64,000 nucleotides of DNA from Abelmoschus esculentus (taxonomy: Eukaryota; Streptophyta; Magnoliopsida; Malvales; Malvaceae), in the NCBI GenBank assembly GCA_035048815.1, contig JAUCBN010000042.1, positions 16,025,001 to 16,089,000 on the forward strand. The letters are read 5' to 3'. The notes under the pieces were generated by a model. It searched no databases. It was given only the letters and a program-made list of their open reading frames with translations, and had not been told where the DNA came from. Positions 46,926-59,225 of this stretch are shown piece by piece. The stretch's first letter is position 1. The number at the start of each line of letters is the position of its first letter. The position numbers and the translations under genes are program-made.

Positions 46926-49390
46926 TCTGAGCTGTTGAGACAACAAAGGATTAACAACATTCTTTTGTAGATAGATCAAATTCAATTTGCACAACTTTAT
47001 CATGTAAAAATGATGGAGAATCCGCTTACACCGATGTAACTGGCAAACCTGAATTTCCTTCGGTGGGGGCAAATGATGCAAACAATTCAATAGAACGGAA
47101 TGAGTTGTGGTTAACTCAGATTTATGACACCATGAATCGTTCTTACTTCTCACCTCAGGCTCATAAGCAAATACCAAATCAATGACTCGAGCTCCTGGCA
47201 AGCTTTGACGGTTTTTACTGGAAGATGCTTGAAATCCGCAACACCGAGCAACTTGCCTCTCCTGATTTCTTCACTTATGAATAATCTTGGCAACGTTAAC
47301 AACACCAAGGCTAAGGCTTGTTCCCTTGTTATTTACCTGGACCAAGTCTTTGCCGACAGAAGAGCAACCAGCCAAGTTGTGCATTACAGGACCAATCTAA
47401 ATCTAACACACAACTGAGCTTCATTTCGAGCATGGGTAATGGACCAGCCAAGATGTCATAATTCAGTTCATTTTGTATCATTATGAAACTCTCTCGTACT
47501 CTTGTTGGATTCTTTCTTTAACATGTTGTAAAAGCTCCTCTCTTAGGCTTTGTATGACTCGGAACAGAACCTCTTCATTGCCTCAAAAATGTGTCGCAAG
47601 CTCCCTTGCATTTTAGTCTCACTCTGATAGACTGATACACAACATGTCTAGCTACCAAGAGACCATTGCCATATCCGGAGACCAAAATCCTATATTTATA
47701 TAGTAAAAATCCACTCTTTCCAATTCACAGGTGAAAACATTTACCATGTTTGCACTGATAATAAACTGTTCCCACCTCAAGCAACTTAGCAATTTCACTC
47801 TCTGACTCGGAAGCTCTCACCAACTCAACCTGTATATTGGCCGATCATCCCCTGAAAAATTGCAACAACCATTTACAACAACACAGCTTAAATATGAAAA
47901 ACAAACGAGGTTCAAACCTCAAACACACTGGTTCTTCTAAGAAATCATGTTTCGAGTCATGTTCACTTTAAAGCGTGTAACATTTTTGTGTATGATATAT
48001 GAATCATATACATATACACACAAACACATATATATCAGCAGTGAAATAACCCTGTCGTTATCCGCCATAGATATAGTCTATAGGTTCCAAAAACACTCAT
48101 AAAATATATCAAATGTTATGATAATGATTTCATATTCTCGTGACCGGAAGACAAACTAATTATTAAAAAATTGGAAATATTCCTGTTTGTTTAGTTTAGT
48201 TCAATTATTGGCAAAGATTATTTTTAAAGGATTAACCCTTAAAATAAATGTTTAGACTATTTTTTAATAAATTTATTGTTTTTTATTTAAAAAGATATTT
48301 GAGATTATTTTATTGTATTAATTTTATTTTATTTTTTTTATTTGAATCGAGTTTTTAAATTTTTATATAAATTTAATTATAATTATTTATCATACAATCA
48401 TATAAGTTATGTATATGTATTTTTATTTATGACATTTTTTATTTATTAATTATTAAAAATTTTAAATTTTTAAATCTTTTATTTTATAACTCAAACTTAA
48501 AATTAATTTTTTTTACTTTAAATTAAATCAAAATAATTTAATATCCACTCGAGATAAGTTTGTTAATCTGATAAAACATACATAGCACAAAACAAAATGT
48601 AAACTGACAACAAACAAAACCTCTTTTTTTTTTTTCTTTTCTTTCTAAAGTGTAGGCTTATAGATATATATAGTTTTTGTCTTCTTTGTCCACAACAGGA
48701 CGACCAATACTTCCTCTGAACTTGGAAATGTTTAAAGATAGCGTGGTGATTCTATCATTCCACTTTGCAAAGTTTTTGGGCTCTGTGATGCCTACTCAGA
48801 TGCTGGTTTTGGGCTGTCTAGTGGTTTAGGCTTTCGACCGACTCTTCCGGCCTGGTTGGCTATGCTCTTTGGTTGCCGTCTTTGCGATTGGGTTGTGATT
48901 CGACTGAATTTTGTTTAGGGGTGAGACAAAGGATTGGGACGGAAAATACAATATTGCGATAAATGGGGAGGTAAGACACTCATATAATTCGAATCAAACT
49001 AATCTGTTTAATGATCTTTGTTATATCGAAACATATCGAAGAATAACGTTAACAACTAAATAACAAAAATACTGATCTCTTTTAATTAAATTATCGGTTG
49101 CAATAAGTATTCATCGTAAGCACCGATTAATCGTAGACTGTTCATTTGATTTACTCAAACAATGATTGATGATTGATGTAATTAATTAAAGATCAAGTAC
49201 CGATTTCATTATTCATACGTCAAGCTTACATAAAACTTAAAAGACGATCATTTCACAGAACAAAGCATAGAACACAGTGTCATGCAACAAACTAGCTAAG
49301 CTTAAGTTGGACATGATCACTAGTGAAATATTCTTATTTTTAATGCATAAAGCTAGTGCTTGTCGTTCACTAATGCCGTCATTTTGACAC
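46926..49390. other. Spacer between chitinase copies 2 and 3
   Basis: 47110-47700 is more GC-balanced and contains a 108-codon minus-strand frame (46875-47201) and other short frames. I recognise no family, so it may be the rest of the dead gene at 46650-46925. 48040-48480 repeats spacer from 44835-45500. 48570-49020 repeats 40430-40760. 49100-49390 repeats the downstream flank seen at 40790-41030. Confidence 0.5.
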
Positions 49391-49396
49391 GACAAG

Positions 49397-50619
49397 TTAC
49401 ATCGATTCCACAAGTGCATTTGGGTAAGAAGACATATAGTAGCAGTCAAGATTGTCACCGGGGCTAATTCCAAGCATTTTAGTGTACCTTAAATAATACG
49501 CGATACGGTCCTTTACACTATCGTTCGGACCGCGACCGCATTCAATGCCGCCGTTGATGATATTGGTGATCATGCCATACCCCGAAAGCCGACCTGCCTG
49601 AATATCTTCGTTAGTAGGCGTCCATGCTCCGGTGATCACATCATGGCAAGAAGGTTTCGGTGATTGTGTTGTCATCCAGAACCAGTAAGAAGCCTCAAAG
49701 GCCATCGTAGCGTTATTGATTAGCATGTTAGGATTTTGTAACAGCTGGTCTTTTAGCCCTATGGACGCTCCATATTGCCCATAATTAACATTCCTAAGAT
49801 ATCAAAAAGTTTTAGATTTATACTGAAGTTTTATAGTACCCGAATTTATATTGGTCAATTTAAATACTGCTGTGTTACTATTAGAGAAAACAATTGTTTT
49901 AGGGTGATGACAGTTACCAAGTGAGTTGAATGGGTCCTCTTCCGCAGTATCTTTGACCAGGAACACATGTGTATTGTACGCTTGCATAATTACAATATTC
50001 TGAAGGGCACCCAATTTCCTTGTTCCAGCAATATCCCCAATACTCTGGACCAATGTCTGCGTTCCATCCCATTCCACCTACAAACTCATCAAATGTAGTG
50101 TTAAACTCATGCAATATTCTTAAATGCCGTCCATCTATTATCGCTTAGTGTCCATTTTACTATATAAATACCAGTAGTTTCGTGGGATGTTTGGCCTAAG
50201 AAAGCAGCCACTTCCCTTTTCCGAGTTTCCACACTGCCAGTGGCGGCAAACTCTGGAAAAGACTTTGCCGCAGCTATAAAAGCTTCATAGGTGTAGAAGT
50301 TCACGGCATGGCACTTATCCTTGTTTCTAAACGGAAACATCTCTTCAAACATTTCTCTTGATATAATGTCTCCAAGTGCACCACCATCGATGGGGCCAGG
50401 TGGAGGAGTGCTGGGAGCGTCGGGGCCATCGGTGCAATTCATTTGGCAACCATTTTCCACAAGGCAGTACAAGTCAGTGGTTCCACACCAGCCATAACCG
50501 CTGCAACATATGAAATTCGGACACGGAAGATCTTGATTTTGCTTACCACATTGTTCGGCTGTGCTTAGGAGCACGTTGGATACAACCAAAGAGGAAACGA
50601 ACCACAACCAAGATCTCAT
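49397..50619 (-). CDS. GH19 endochitinase with hevein domain (copy 3, intact)
   Basis: Antifungal chitinase of the same type as copy 2. Three exons: 50172-50619, 49918-50077 and 49397-49793, 334 residues, introns of 94 and 124 bases. Signal peptide to STA, then a hevein domain with eight cysteines (EQCGKQ, ICCSGYGWCGTT, ENGCQMNC). The hinge is shorter than in copy 2 (DAPSTPPPGPIDGG). The GH19 domain has catalytic Glu residues in SHETT and in YWGYCWNKEI, CGRGPIQLTW, PSCHDVITGAW and NIINGGIECG. The tail, NALVESM, may be a vacuolar sorting signal. Exon 1 ends and exon 2 begins at the same codon as in copy 2. A minus-strand TATATAAG lies at 50666-50673. It is the intact relative of the pseudogene at 41034-41984, and no lesions are seen. 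Confidence 0.95.
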
Positions 50620-50665
50620 GTTTGGAAATGTAGGAAGTGTGAGGGATGAAGTTGGAGAGACGAGA

Positions 50666-50673
50666 CTTATATA
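50666..50673 (-). promoter_or_regulatory. TATA box of chitinase copy 3
   Basis: TATATAAG on the minus strand, 47 bases before the start codon. The homologous site of the pseudogene reads TATGTAAG. Confidence 0.6.
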
Positions 50674-52015
50674 AACAATTTAGAGTTTGCATATTGGAGA
50701 CTCGTGACAAAATTATTGAAACTTGAGCATAGGGTCGGGTCTTTTCTTGTACCACCATCTCGTCCTTATGAGTTATGACGATTTGATTGAATTTTGCCCA
50801 ATGTTTGATAGAAAATTTCTTGGACCCGGATCTCGTTTAATGTTGTTTTGGTACACATGTCAAATATCAAATTTGAGCTGGCAGGTGCAGGTTTCGGCGT
50901 CTCATCTACCCAACCCAAGGACGATCTATTATTGCAATAATGGCCACACGGATATGTCCCACTCAAAGAAATTAAAAAATTAACTTCTCTATAAAAATAT
51001 TTGGATAAATTAAATTTTATTCGTTCAATAAACTATTATAAAATAATTATGTAAGATATATATCTTTAAACTTCTATATAAACATATTTTTTAATAAAAT
51101 TCCCATTTAAAAGTTATAAAACGATAAAAAAATATTATTATACTTAAAGTTATTTGAATGATTTTATTTATAAAATATATAATGAAATCAATAAAGATGT
51201 CGATTTCAAACTTATTCAAAGGACAACGTGTTTTAATGTTTTAACTTGTTTCCCATAAATTATGTTCTAGGAGCATTGATTTTTTTTGAACTTATTGCAG
51301 ACATGATCTGACTTGTATCAGAGGACCATTGTCAGGAGAGTAAGCACGTGGTCTCTAACTTTAGTATCATATACTCACAACTTTTTTTTGGAGCAATTTT
51401 TCATTATACTCGCAACTTTAGCTGAAAAGAAAACAAACAAATGCCTCTGTACCATGCAACGGTAGTCTTTTTCTCTCCGCCACATACAACGAAGTCAAGG
51501 GATCGGAATAAAAATAAAGGATTATATTATAAAATTAAAAAAGTTTAAATCAATATAGTTTATAACCTTTTTTATATTTTTTATTTAAAAATTATAGTTA
51601 TTTTAATCAAATTTTGTTTATTATCATATATACTTACTAAACTCGTTAACTAACTATTCCAATAAATTTATGTTTCGAAATTAAATATGTTCTGAATTTT
51701 TTAATAAAAAAGGTTTTATTTTTATTATTTAGATATAATAGTATCATATGTTGGGTTGAGATATTCAAAAAAATGTATTTTGATTTTTAAGTATTCATTT
51801 TGATTGATGATAAGTGCCTAAAAGTCTTAAATTTTATACCATTTTTTCACTCGTTTATTGCTACTAAAGGACAGATTTAAGGATAATAATAAATATTTTT
51901 GCTTATTTTTCATATTTCGACATCTAAACACTTAAAATACGATTTATCTAATATTTGACATAAAGCAGATGCATTTGAGAGTTTTCTTTCTTAAACAAGA
52001 AACTATATTACAGAG
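50674..52015. other. Upstream spacer of chitinase copy 3
   Basis: 50674-50980 is shared with the pseudogene promoter. 51180-51480 and 51640-51740 are shared with 46130-46620. The rest is AT-rich spacer. No gene is seen. Confidence 0.55.
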
Positions 52016-53380
52016 ATGGCAAAATGAGAAGATAAATGTTGGAATCTAGACAAAGCACTCGCCACGACAGCACTTTGGAGGTCGCGATAGCAGAATGAAG
52101 ATGACAATTGGTGCTCGACAGAGAGAGAAAAAGATGTTGATCTTAACGGACAAAGAGCAAGAGAAAGACGGAGCCGATTAAGGAATCAAGCCCTGGTCAA
52201 AGTCAAACGCGAGAAAGAAGAGTTATTTTCGGAAATAAGAATAAAGTACTATAGTTTAATTAGGAGTTGCAACTCTTTCCCTTTTAGAATTCTTTCCTTG
52301 CATGGAAAACATTAACTTAGGGCTTGGACTATATAAATCACCCTTAGGTCTAGGTTTAGGGAGAGCCGGATTTTACATCTCATATACCTTTAGTCGTCGA
52401 TTATATTATGTTCTAAACTTCTTCGGAGATTTAGGTTGTTTGTGGAGTAGTTGGAGAAGAAGGTTGTGTTATACTTGATACTTATTAATACAAAAACTTA
52501 TTTCATAGTTTATTCTCTCTTGGCATTTACTCTTCTTTGCATATGAGCTCGAGATGATAGTATGTGAAGAAAAATCTATTTGTCTAATATCGGGAGAGTT
52601 AAGCTCACGAAACGAGAGAATACGGTCTTTGCTCAAGGGCATTGACTAATCCAATTGAGAGATTAACCGCCCATGATTTCAGCGATTAACAAGACGCATG
52701 TGTTTGGTTGTTGTTCACCCTTGATTCACGCTGGGAGGTATCATCAAGATGTGGATTTCAACAGTTATCTTCGCTTAGGGATAAGGAAGAAGACATACAA
52801 GGATGCTCTGTCGAACTATGAGAATACGGTCTTTGCTCAAGGGTATTGACTAATCCGATTGAGAGACTAACGGCCTAGGATTTCAGCGACTAACAAGACG
52901 CATGTGTTTGGTTGTTGTTCACCCTTGATTCACGCTGAGAGGTATCATCAAGAGGTGAATTTCAACAGTTCTCTTCGCTTAGGGATAAGGAAGAAGACAT
53001 ACAAGGATGCTCTGTCGAACTATGAAAAGTTGAATTGTCGACAAGACATAACCCCGCCTAGGCAACTGTGGCGACCCTTAGTGCGACCCGTCGAGGCGAC
53101 AATTCAACCCATTGTATTGATAAGTAGATAGATAATACAACTAGATCTTCCTCTACAAAGTACTCAACTTAGCCTCGCTTTTATTATACTTATCCTTTCG
53201 TTATTTAGTTTTTCTACTAGTTAATTTAGTTAATTCAACTCAACAAAAAATACTTGTGTTTTTTATTTTTGTACTGCAACTTTAAGAAGTAGTGACGTCG
53301 ACACAATTCTTATGAGTTCGACAATCTAAAGTATTATAATATGATAAAGATAGAATCAAAAGGATTTACGAGCCTCCATC
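52016..53380 (+). other. Probable LTR/leader of an unclassified retroelement
   Basis: Balanced composition, no domain. GACTATATAAATCACCC at about 52327 looks like a TATA box, followed by a CT-rich leader and a 204-bp tandem duplication. GTTGAATTGTCG at about 53029 and CGACAATTCAACCC at about 53096 form a short inverted pair. The 75-codon frame at 52904-53131 has no family and probably is not a gene. Confidence 0.4.
52616..53024 (+). repeat. 204-bp tandem duplication, two copies
   Basis: The unit starting GAGAATACGGTCTTTGC at 52616 repeats at 52820 and ends near CTGTCGAACTATGA at about 53024. The two copies differ at only a few sites, so the duplication is fairly recent. Confidence 0.93.
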
Positions 53381-53392
53381 AATTGAATAATT

Positions 53393-53655
53393 TCTTGATG
53401 ATTTCCAATAGCAGTACCATAGTCGATTATAACTTGTTGCAAACCTTTGTCATATGCAAGTTTAACTCATTCGGTTAAAGCATAAACCTTCACAATGTCG
53501 GTAGTCGGCAAAGGATGTGTCGGGAGTCAAAACCAACAACTACAACACCGTGGTTGGTCGCATGCCACAACTCCGGCAGCACCCTGCCTCGTATGAAGAG
53601 AAGAGAACCATTAACGTTGATTTTGAACCAGCCTTCCGGCGGTCCTAGACCAACT
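53393..53655 (-). pseudogene. RNase H-like pseudogene, copy B
   Basis: A second copy of the block at 46650-46925, with the same PPEGWFKINV segment and the same frame breaks. The duplicated segment runs to about 53860. Confidence 0.65.
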
Positions 53656-53859
53656 GAATTGTCTGAGTTGTTGAGACAATAAAGGATTAACAACATTCTT
53701 TTGTAGATAGATCAAATTCAATTTGGAAAACTTTATCATGTAAAAATGATGGAGAATCCGCTTACACCGACGTAACTGACAAACCTGAGTTTCCTTCGAT
53801 GGGGGCAAATGATGCAAACAAATTGATAAAACAGAATGAGTTGTGGGTAACTAAAAATT

Positions 53860-55460
53860 GGATCAGTTATCAGTGAAATAACAGAATCTAAGTCGGCTTT
53901 TGAGATTTAAATGATTTTTCTACAGACATTGAGTTGGTGGATTAATCCATAAAACTAATATCAAAGTTAGATTTGGGTATTCGCTTTAGAAGTTTTGCTT
54001 CAAGGATTAAACCTTGAAAGCTAATTACTGAAGTAAAATCCCGAAGTGAAAATCTTTTTCCGATGATCTATTAAAGTTGAGTCAAAACGAAAGCTTAAGA
54101 CTAGTTTTTATTATTTTTATTTTTAGACCATTTTTTTTGTTTTTTTGCCTTTTAATTTTTTATAATCTAATCGCCTTTTAAATTTATTTTTATTTTATTT
54201 AATAAAATATTTATTTGTATCTTTTATATTATATTATTTATTTATTTTTTTAATTTTTTTATTTAATTTATCATTATTTTTGGTTTAGCCTTTATCTTAC
54301 CTAGATAAAAACAAATTTTTAACAAAACCTATAATTTAATAAAAAGACATATTTATACTTAAGATATTTCATTGATGATAATAATAATAATTCAAAATCT
54401 TTTTTACACATGCGAAAAATAATATAAAAAAAATATGTATATAAATATAAAAAGAAAATTATTTAATTGCAATCAAACTATACTATAGTATTATAAATAG
54501 TACAATTAAAATTTATACATAAAATCGAAAAATTGAATTGATTCGAATTCGACTCGAACTCATTAAAATCGACTCGACTTGAAAAAGTTTCAAAAAAATT
54601 CAAATTGTAAAATATGATGACTCAACTCGAATAACTCGAAATTTTTTGACTCGAATCGACTCGCTCGAACGCTCACTCTTAGTTCCATTAATCTGCCACT
54701 GGTCCTACTTCCGTTAGTGTTTACTTTAGATTAATGAGTTTATGGTTTAGAGTTTCGGGTTTAAAGATTGTGATTACGATTTAGAAAATTAAAAGTATGA
54801 TGTATTTTTTAAAGGTTGGGATATAGAAAATTAAGGTTAAAGTTTAGAATTCAAAATTTTAAAATTTTTTAATAGAAATACAAAAAAAGACACGATTAAT
54901 ATCATTTATGTTATGGTACTTTCACTCCTTGGTATAACACATTACACATTGCTACCCTCATTCATACCATTTCATGTAAACCAAAAAATATAAATACAAA
55001 CTTGGTATTTAACATTGTTTTTCGATTATATCCAAACAAACCCTAAATACTTCATTGTAATCAAAATTAACGATGAAAATGAAAATATAAATACAAACTT
55101 GGTATACTGATTATTTTAAAATATTTATATACAAACACAAGAGATTGCAGAATAATGAACAGTCCTATCCCATTGTATTTGCTGTACATTCCACATCTGC
55201 CTCGCAGTAGAACAGTGTATTTGTTGTAGTCCTATCATTCATTTTTTTCAACTCTTCAGATTCCTACATTTGCAGAAACCGGACAGCGCAGGTCTTAACG
55301 TTTTCATCTGCAGAGACTGAAAACCGTTGTCCATGGCAGCAACCTCCAGTCCCCAATGAATATGATCGTAAATAAGAATGCTAAACAATTTGAGGGGTGA
55401 AAAATATCATTAATAGTAGTAGAATTCATTACCAACTCCCCAACCTGCTTCAATTTAAGT
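53860..55460. other. AT-rich spacer with a retroelement leader scrap
   Basis: About 53960-54115 (GAAGTGAAAATC, GATGATCTATTAAAGTTGAG, AAACGAAAGCTTAAG) resembles 37640-37700, so the two belong to one retroelement leader family. 54540-54670 holds repeated GACTCGA motifs. 54715-54860 is a telomere-like degenerate block. 55150-55460 is the downstream flank of the next gene. No other gene is seen. Confidence 0.45.
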
Positions 55461-55461
55461 T

Positions 55462-57735
55462 TTAGTCTGAAAATAACTCTTCCACTTCAGGTTGTTCTTG
55501 TTTGTTCGACACATGGTTGTCCTTATCGGGCAGTTTTTTAGTGTTGTTTTCTAAATATTCAACCTCGGACCAATCCGGATCATCCTCAGTCGCTTCAGTA
55601 GCATTTCTAATATTGCTCTCACTTTCTTGGGGATCCTCAGGGGTTTGTTTTTTAGTACTTTTGGCTCCCTCGACCTCACATATACAGCTATGCGGGTTTT
55701 CATGGAACTCACCTCTGCCTGGTTTCACTTCTCTTGGAGCTCCCATGAACCCAATCTGAAAAGCTCGAACTTGAGAGGCAAATTCATCCCATGTCATGTT
55801 GTTTCGAGACAAGAACAATTTGTACAGCTTCTTAGCGTTAGGTCGAATTGTTGGTTTGTGCCCAAAGTATTTCCTGTAAATATGCAAAATATATTTAGAA
55901 ACACGAGTAGCAAATGAGTGTGTTCTGTGTGATTTATGTAAAGTTGCCTACCTTCGACCAGCTAACATTCGAACCATGTTTCCGTTATGGTTCGAGACAA
56001 AAATATCGCTTTCATCACAGACAATGTAATCAAGAGCGGCCATGCGACTCGAAAACTTTGAAAATGGTGCTAACTCCTCCTCAGTAGCTATAGTCTCTTT
56101 TGAATGATAATTTGGAAAGAGTGCTAACCTTTCTTCACCTCCGTAAACTTCACCAGACGCCACATAAATGTGAACATCCCTTCTAAAACCTAATGCTCTC
56201 AGCATTAGACCAATTTCCTCCGGAGTTAACGGGCATCTCCCTTGCCTTCTCATCTTTGCAGGGTTGCTCGACTGCAGTTGAGGTTGAAATAAACATGTTC
56301 AAATGCTTTAAGAAAGCTATGTAGGTTTAAATGTGTATTTTAACAGTTCACATGGCTTTACATGTAATGTTTTCCACCTCTTCCTGATTGCTCCAAGTTC
56401 CTTCCTTTCCTTATCTCCTCCACCATAATCGCATCCGGTGAATGCAAGCATATCAGGTTCGAACCTATGGAAAATGACATAACGACCTGCATTAATGAAG
56501 TCCTCCGTTTTTTACAGTAAATATGTTGAGACCAACAGATTTAACAGTGAATACACAGCCATTGCTACGCAATATCATCTAATAAAGACGATGTGAATAA
56601 CAATTAATAACAGAGTGCCCTTTACCTCAAGTGCAATGCAATGAAATGCTTGGTTTTCATCTTCATCCTTCCAACCAAGAGTCTACCCATTTGAAGAATG
56701 TGATCCGTGAATGTTAAAGCATGGTAGTTCACCCTACATCTAAGCTTTTGTAGATCTGTTTCCAATCTATTTGAAAGCCTATAATCAAACTTTCTAATCT
56801 CAACAGCCTGCATCAGGAAAAAGGATGGAGACATTGTCAGTTTCCAAATGTTGTGCTTGCTTCATGGGAAAAAATCGAGAGACTACATTAGTTACTTCAA
56901 CATTTGAAAAGATAGATTAGTATACTCTTTCTTGGAAAATGACGAGGTTTGATATCAAGTTATGACATTTACTGTCTCTACAACTTAATAAGGCTAATGC
57001 TCACAAAATCCACTGAAGGCTGAGGCCTTTTAAACCACTTGTCTTTGTGGTTACTAATATAATAAGGTTTTCTAACCACATGCCGAAGCAAATGTATATG
57101 GTTCCATTTATCTTCTCAACTTATGGTTAGAATTGAGCATATTTCCTAAACATATATAGTATATAAACAAAATTTAGAGCTACTTACCTTCTTTTTAATT
57201 AGAACAGGTAGAACACGACTCAGATAACATTTCTCATTGCACTTCCTTGGAAGACTCATGCGACGTGGTATCCAAGGTTTACCTCCCACCGGTGGTAGCT
57301 CTTTGATGATTCGAACATCTCGGGAGAGAGATGAAATAAACCGGTCAACATTGAATATTTCAGCAAAACCACTGATTCAAATAACCCGTCACATATGAAC
57401 ACAGAATGACAGAATACAAACAATTCCCCTGGTTTTAGATTAAAGGATAATATCACAGCAGACCTGGTATCTTTCCAGTAAGAATGCCGATCGAGCTTGG
57501 GAATTACCAGAGTTGCATTTAAAATATATGCTGCTACTACAGAATCTACAATCTGTCGCCACAAAAATCAACATTGGCTTGCAATTACTATAGGCAATAA
57601 GCAAGAATCTATATAAGGTTTGTTTCAGAAAACTTACCCCTGTTCTCTGTTGATTTAACCCTCCACTGGTGGAGATCAACAAGTAACGATTTGGATGTGT
57701 ATTCACATCAGCAGCTGAAACATAGAACAAATAGT

Positions 57736-57766
<31 letters not shown>

Positions 57767-58597
57767 TGGAGGAAGAAGAAGAAGAAGAAATGAGAAGCAG
57801 CAGCCTAATACTTTCATAACGTGCAAACCAATCAACAATAGCGCAAATTAATTATATTAAAGGAAGAAACGCCTAAAAACATTTCTTCTTTTCCAGAGAA
57901 CAAACTTCAACAGAGCTGGTATTCAATCTAAAGCCAATTCCAAGTGGAAACAATAATAAAAATAAGGATTCAAAATCTGAAATAGTTTACTTTGAAACAT
58001 ATTAGAGGCGTTACTGCATCCATAGTAGAACTTTGATAGACTTGAACTCCATAAATCACGATCAAAATTTCCTCCATTTGCCTAAACAACATCAAAATTA
58101 ATTAATCAATCAAACCGATTTTAAGATCAAAACAAGTCATAAACTCAAACACAAAAAAATACACTAAGATTCAAGCATTTAAACTAAAATGCAGAAAATA
58201 ATAGTAATAAAAATATCGTACCGGAGCCTGAATCACCGCGTCAAGATTAGATTGTTTCCTCACCTAAACAAAACAACAAGCACAAATTTCTTTAAAAAAC
58301 ACATGAAAATAAAATAATATTATTTTTATTTCTCGAAGTTGGAGAAACAAAAAAAAAAGCATAAACGGCGAGAATGTGATGACGTACCAAAGAGTGCAAA
58401 GGAAGGAAAGGATTATTGACGGTGGGAGGAGGGGAGAAAACGGAGACGGCGAAGAACAAGAGGACGAGACAACCGGAGGCGAAGGAGAAGATACGGTGCC
58501 GTTTCTTCCATAGAATCCGTTTCAGGCCGATACAAAAAACGTTCGAACCGTGAAGAAGGATGTTGTTACGTTCTCTCGCCTTTCTCTTCATTTTCAT
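55462..58597 (-). CDS. O-fucosyltransferase family protein (plant DUF246/GDP-fucose transferase-like)
   Basis: Golgi-type glycosyltransferase of the plant O-fucosyltransferase family; the substrate of this member cannot be read from sequence. Ten exons join in frame: 58388-58597, 58222-58263, 57991-58081, 57638-57714, 57464-57552, 57188-57371, 56626-56807, 56362-56464, 55952-56271 and 55462-55873, total 569 residues. A basic N-terminus precedes a single membrane anchor at about residues 28-47 (IFSFASGCLVLLFFAVSVF), giving type II topology. The catalytic domain shows TSGGLNQQRTG, DRFISSLSRDVRIIKELPP, KHFIALHLRFEPDMLAFTGC, GRCPLTPEEIGLMLRALGF, HIYVASGEVYGG and CDESDIFVSNHNGNMVRMLA. The acidic, Glu/Asp-rich tail after about residue 490 is variable in the family. 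I chose the ATG at 58597 because it begins the basic N-terminus; a second ATG lies two codons later. No lesions. Confidence 0.94.
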
Positions 58598-58672
58598 AGA
58601 GAAAACAAGCTGTTTCAGATTCGTCAGCATCATAATCTTTTCATGTAAATTCTTTTTTTCAAATAAATCACT

Positions 58673-58681
58673 TTTTATATA
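58673..58681 (-). promoter_or_regulatory. TATA box of the O-fucosyltransferase gene
   Basis: TATATAAAA on the minus strand, about 76 bases before the ATG at 58597. The flanking DNA is AT-rich, so it is only a candidate. Confidence 0.4.
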
Positions 58682-59225
58682 TACTGTATATTGTATTTTA
58701 CTCTCTTTCTCCAAATACTCCGAACTCATTATTTTTACTTTGTTTTTCTTTTGTATTGCCTTGCGGACGGTAATTGTTTGTGTTAACATTAAACTATTCC
58801 GAACTCATTATTAGTAACTGTTTTAAACTATTCCGTTGTTAATTGTTTGTGTTAACATTAAACGTATCTTTACTAAATTATTAAGACGAGCATCTTCAGT
58901 AACAAAGAGCTGATCTGTTTCAGTTGAACTGAATATTTAAATAGAAGTGCGTAAAACTATGGAAGGGAAGCCAGGTCAGCAACCCAATCCCCAGATACCG
59001 GACTCTTCCCGTACACGTGCTTGTACGCGCGTGTAGAAAACAAACTTCCTTTCTTTGAAAACATTGCCATTTTTAGTTACTTAATTGTAACAAAAGAAAA
59101 ATATATTAAATAGTATATTACCATATATAAAGGAAAACTTCATGCGTTTAAATTTATTTTAAAATTTATTACTTTAATCTAAGATTATAATATTATAAGA
59201 AATAATTAAAAGATGGATGATCTAT

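Noticed and set aside
47205..47417. 70-codon plus-strand frame
   Set aside because: No known family; probably part of non-coding or dead-gene DNA.
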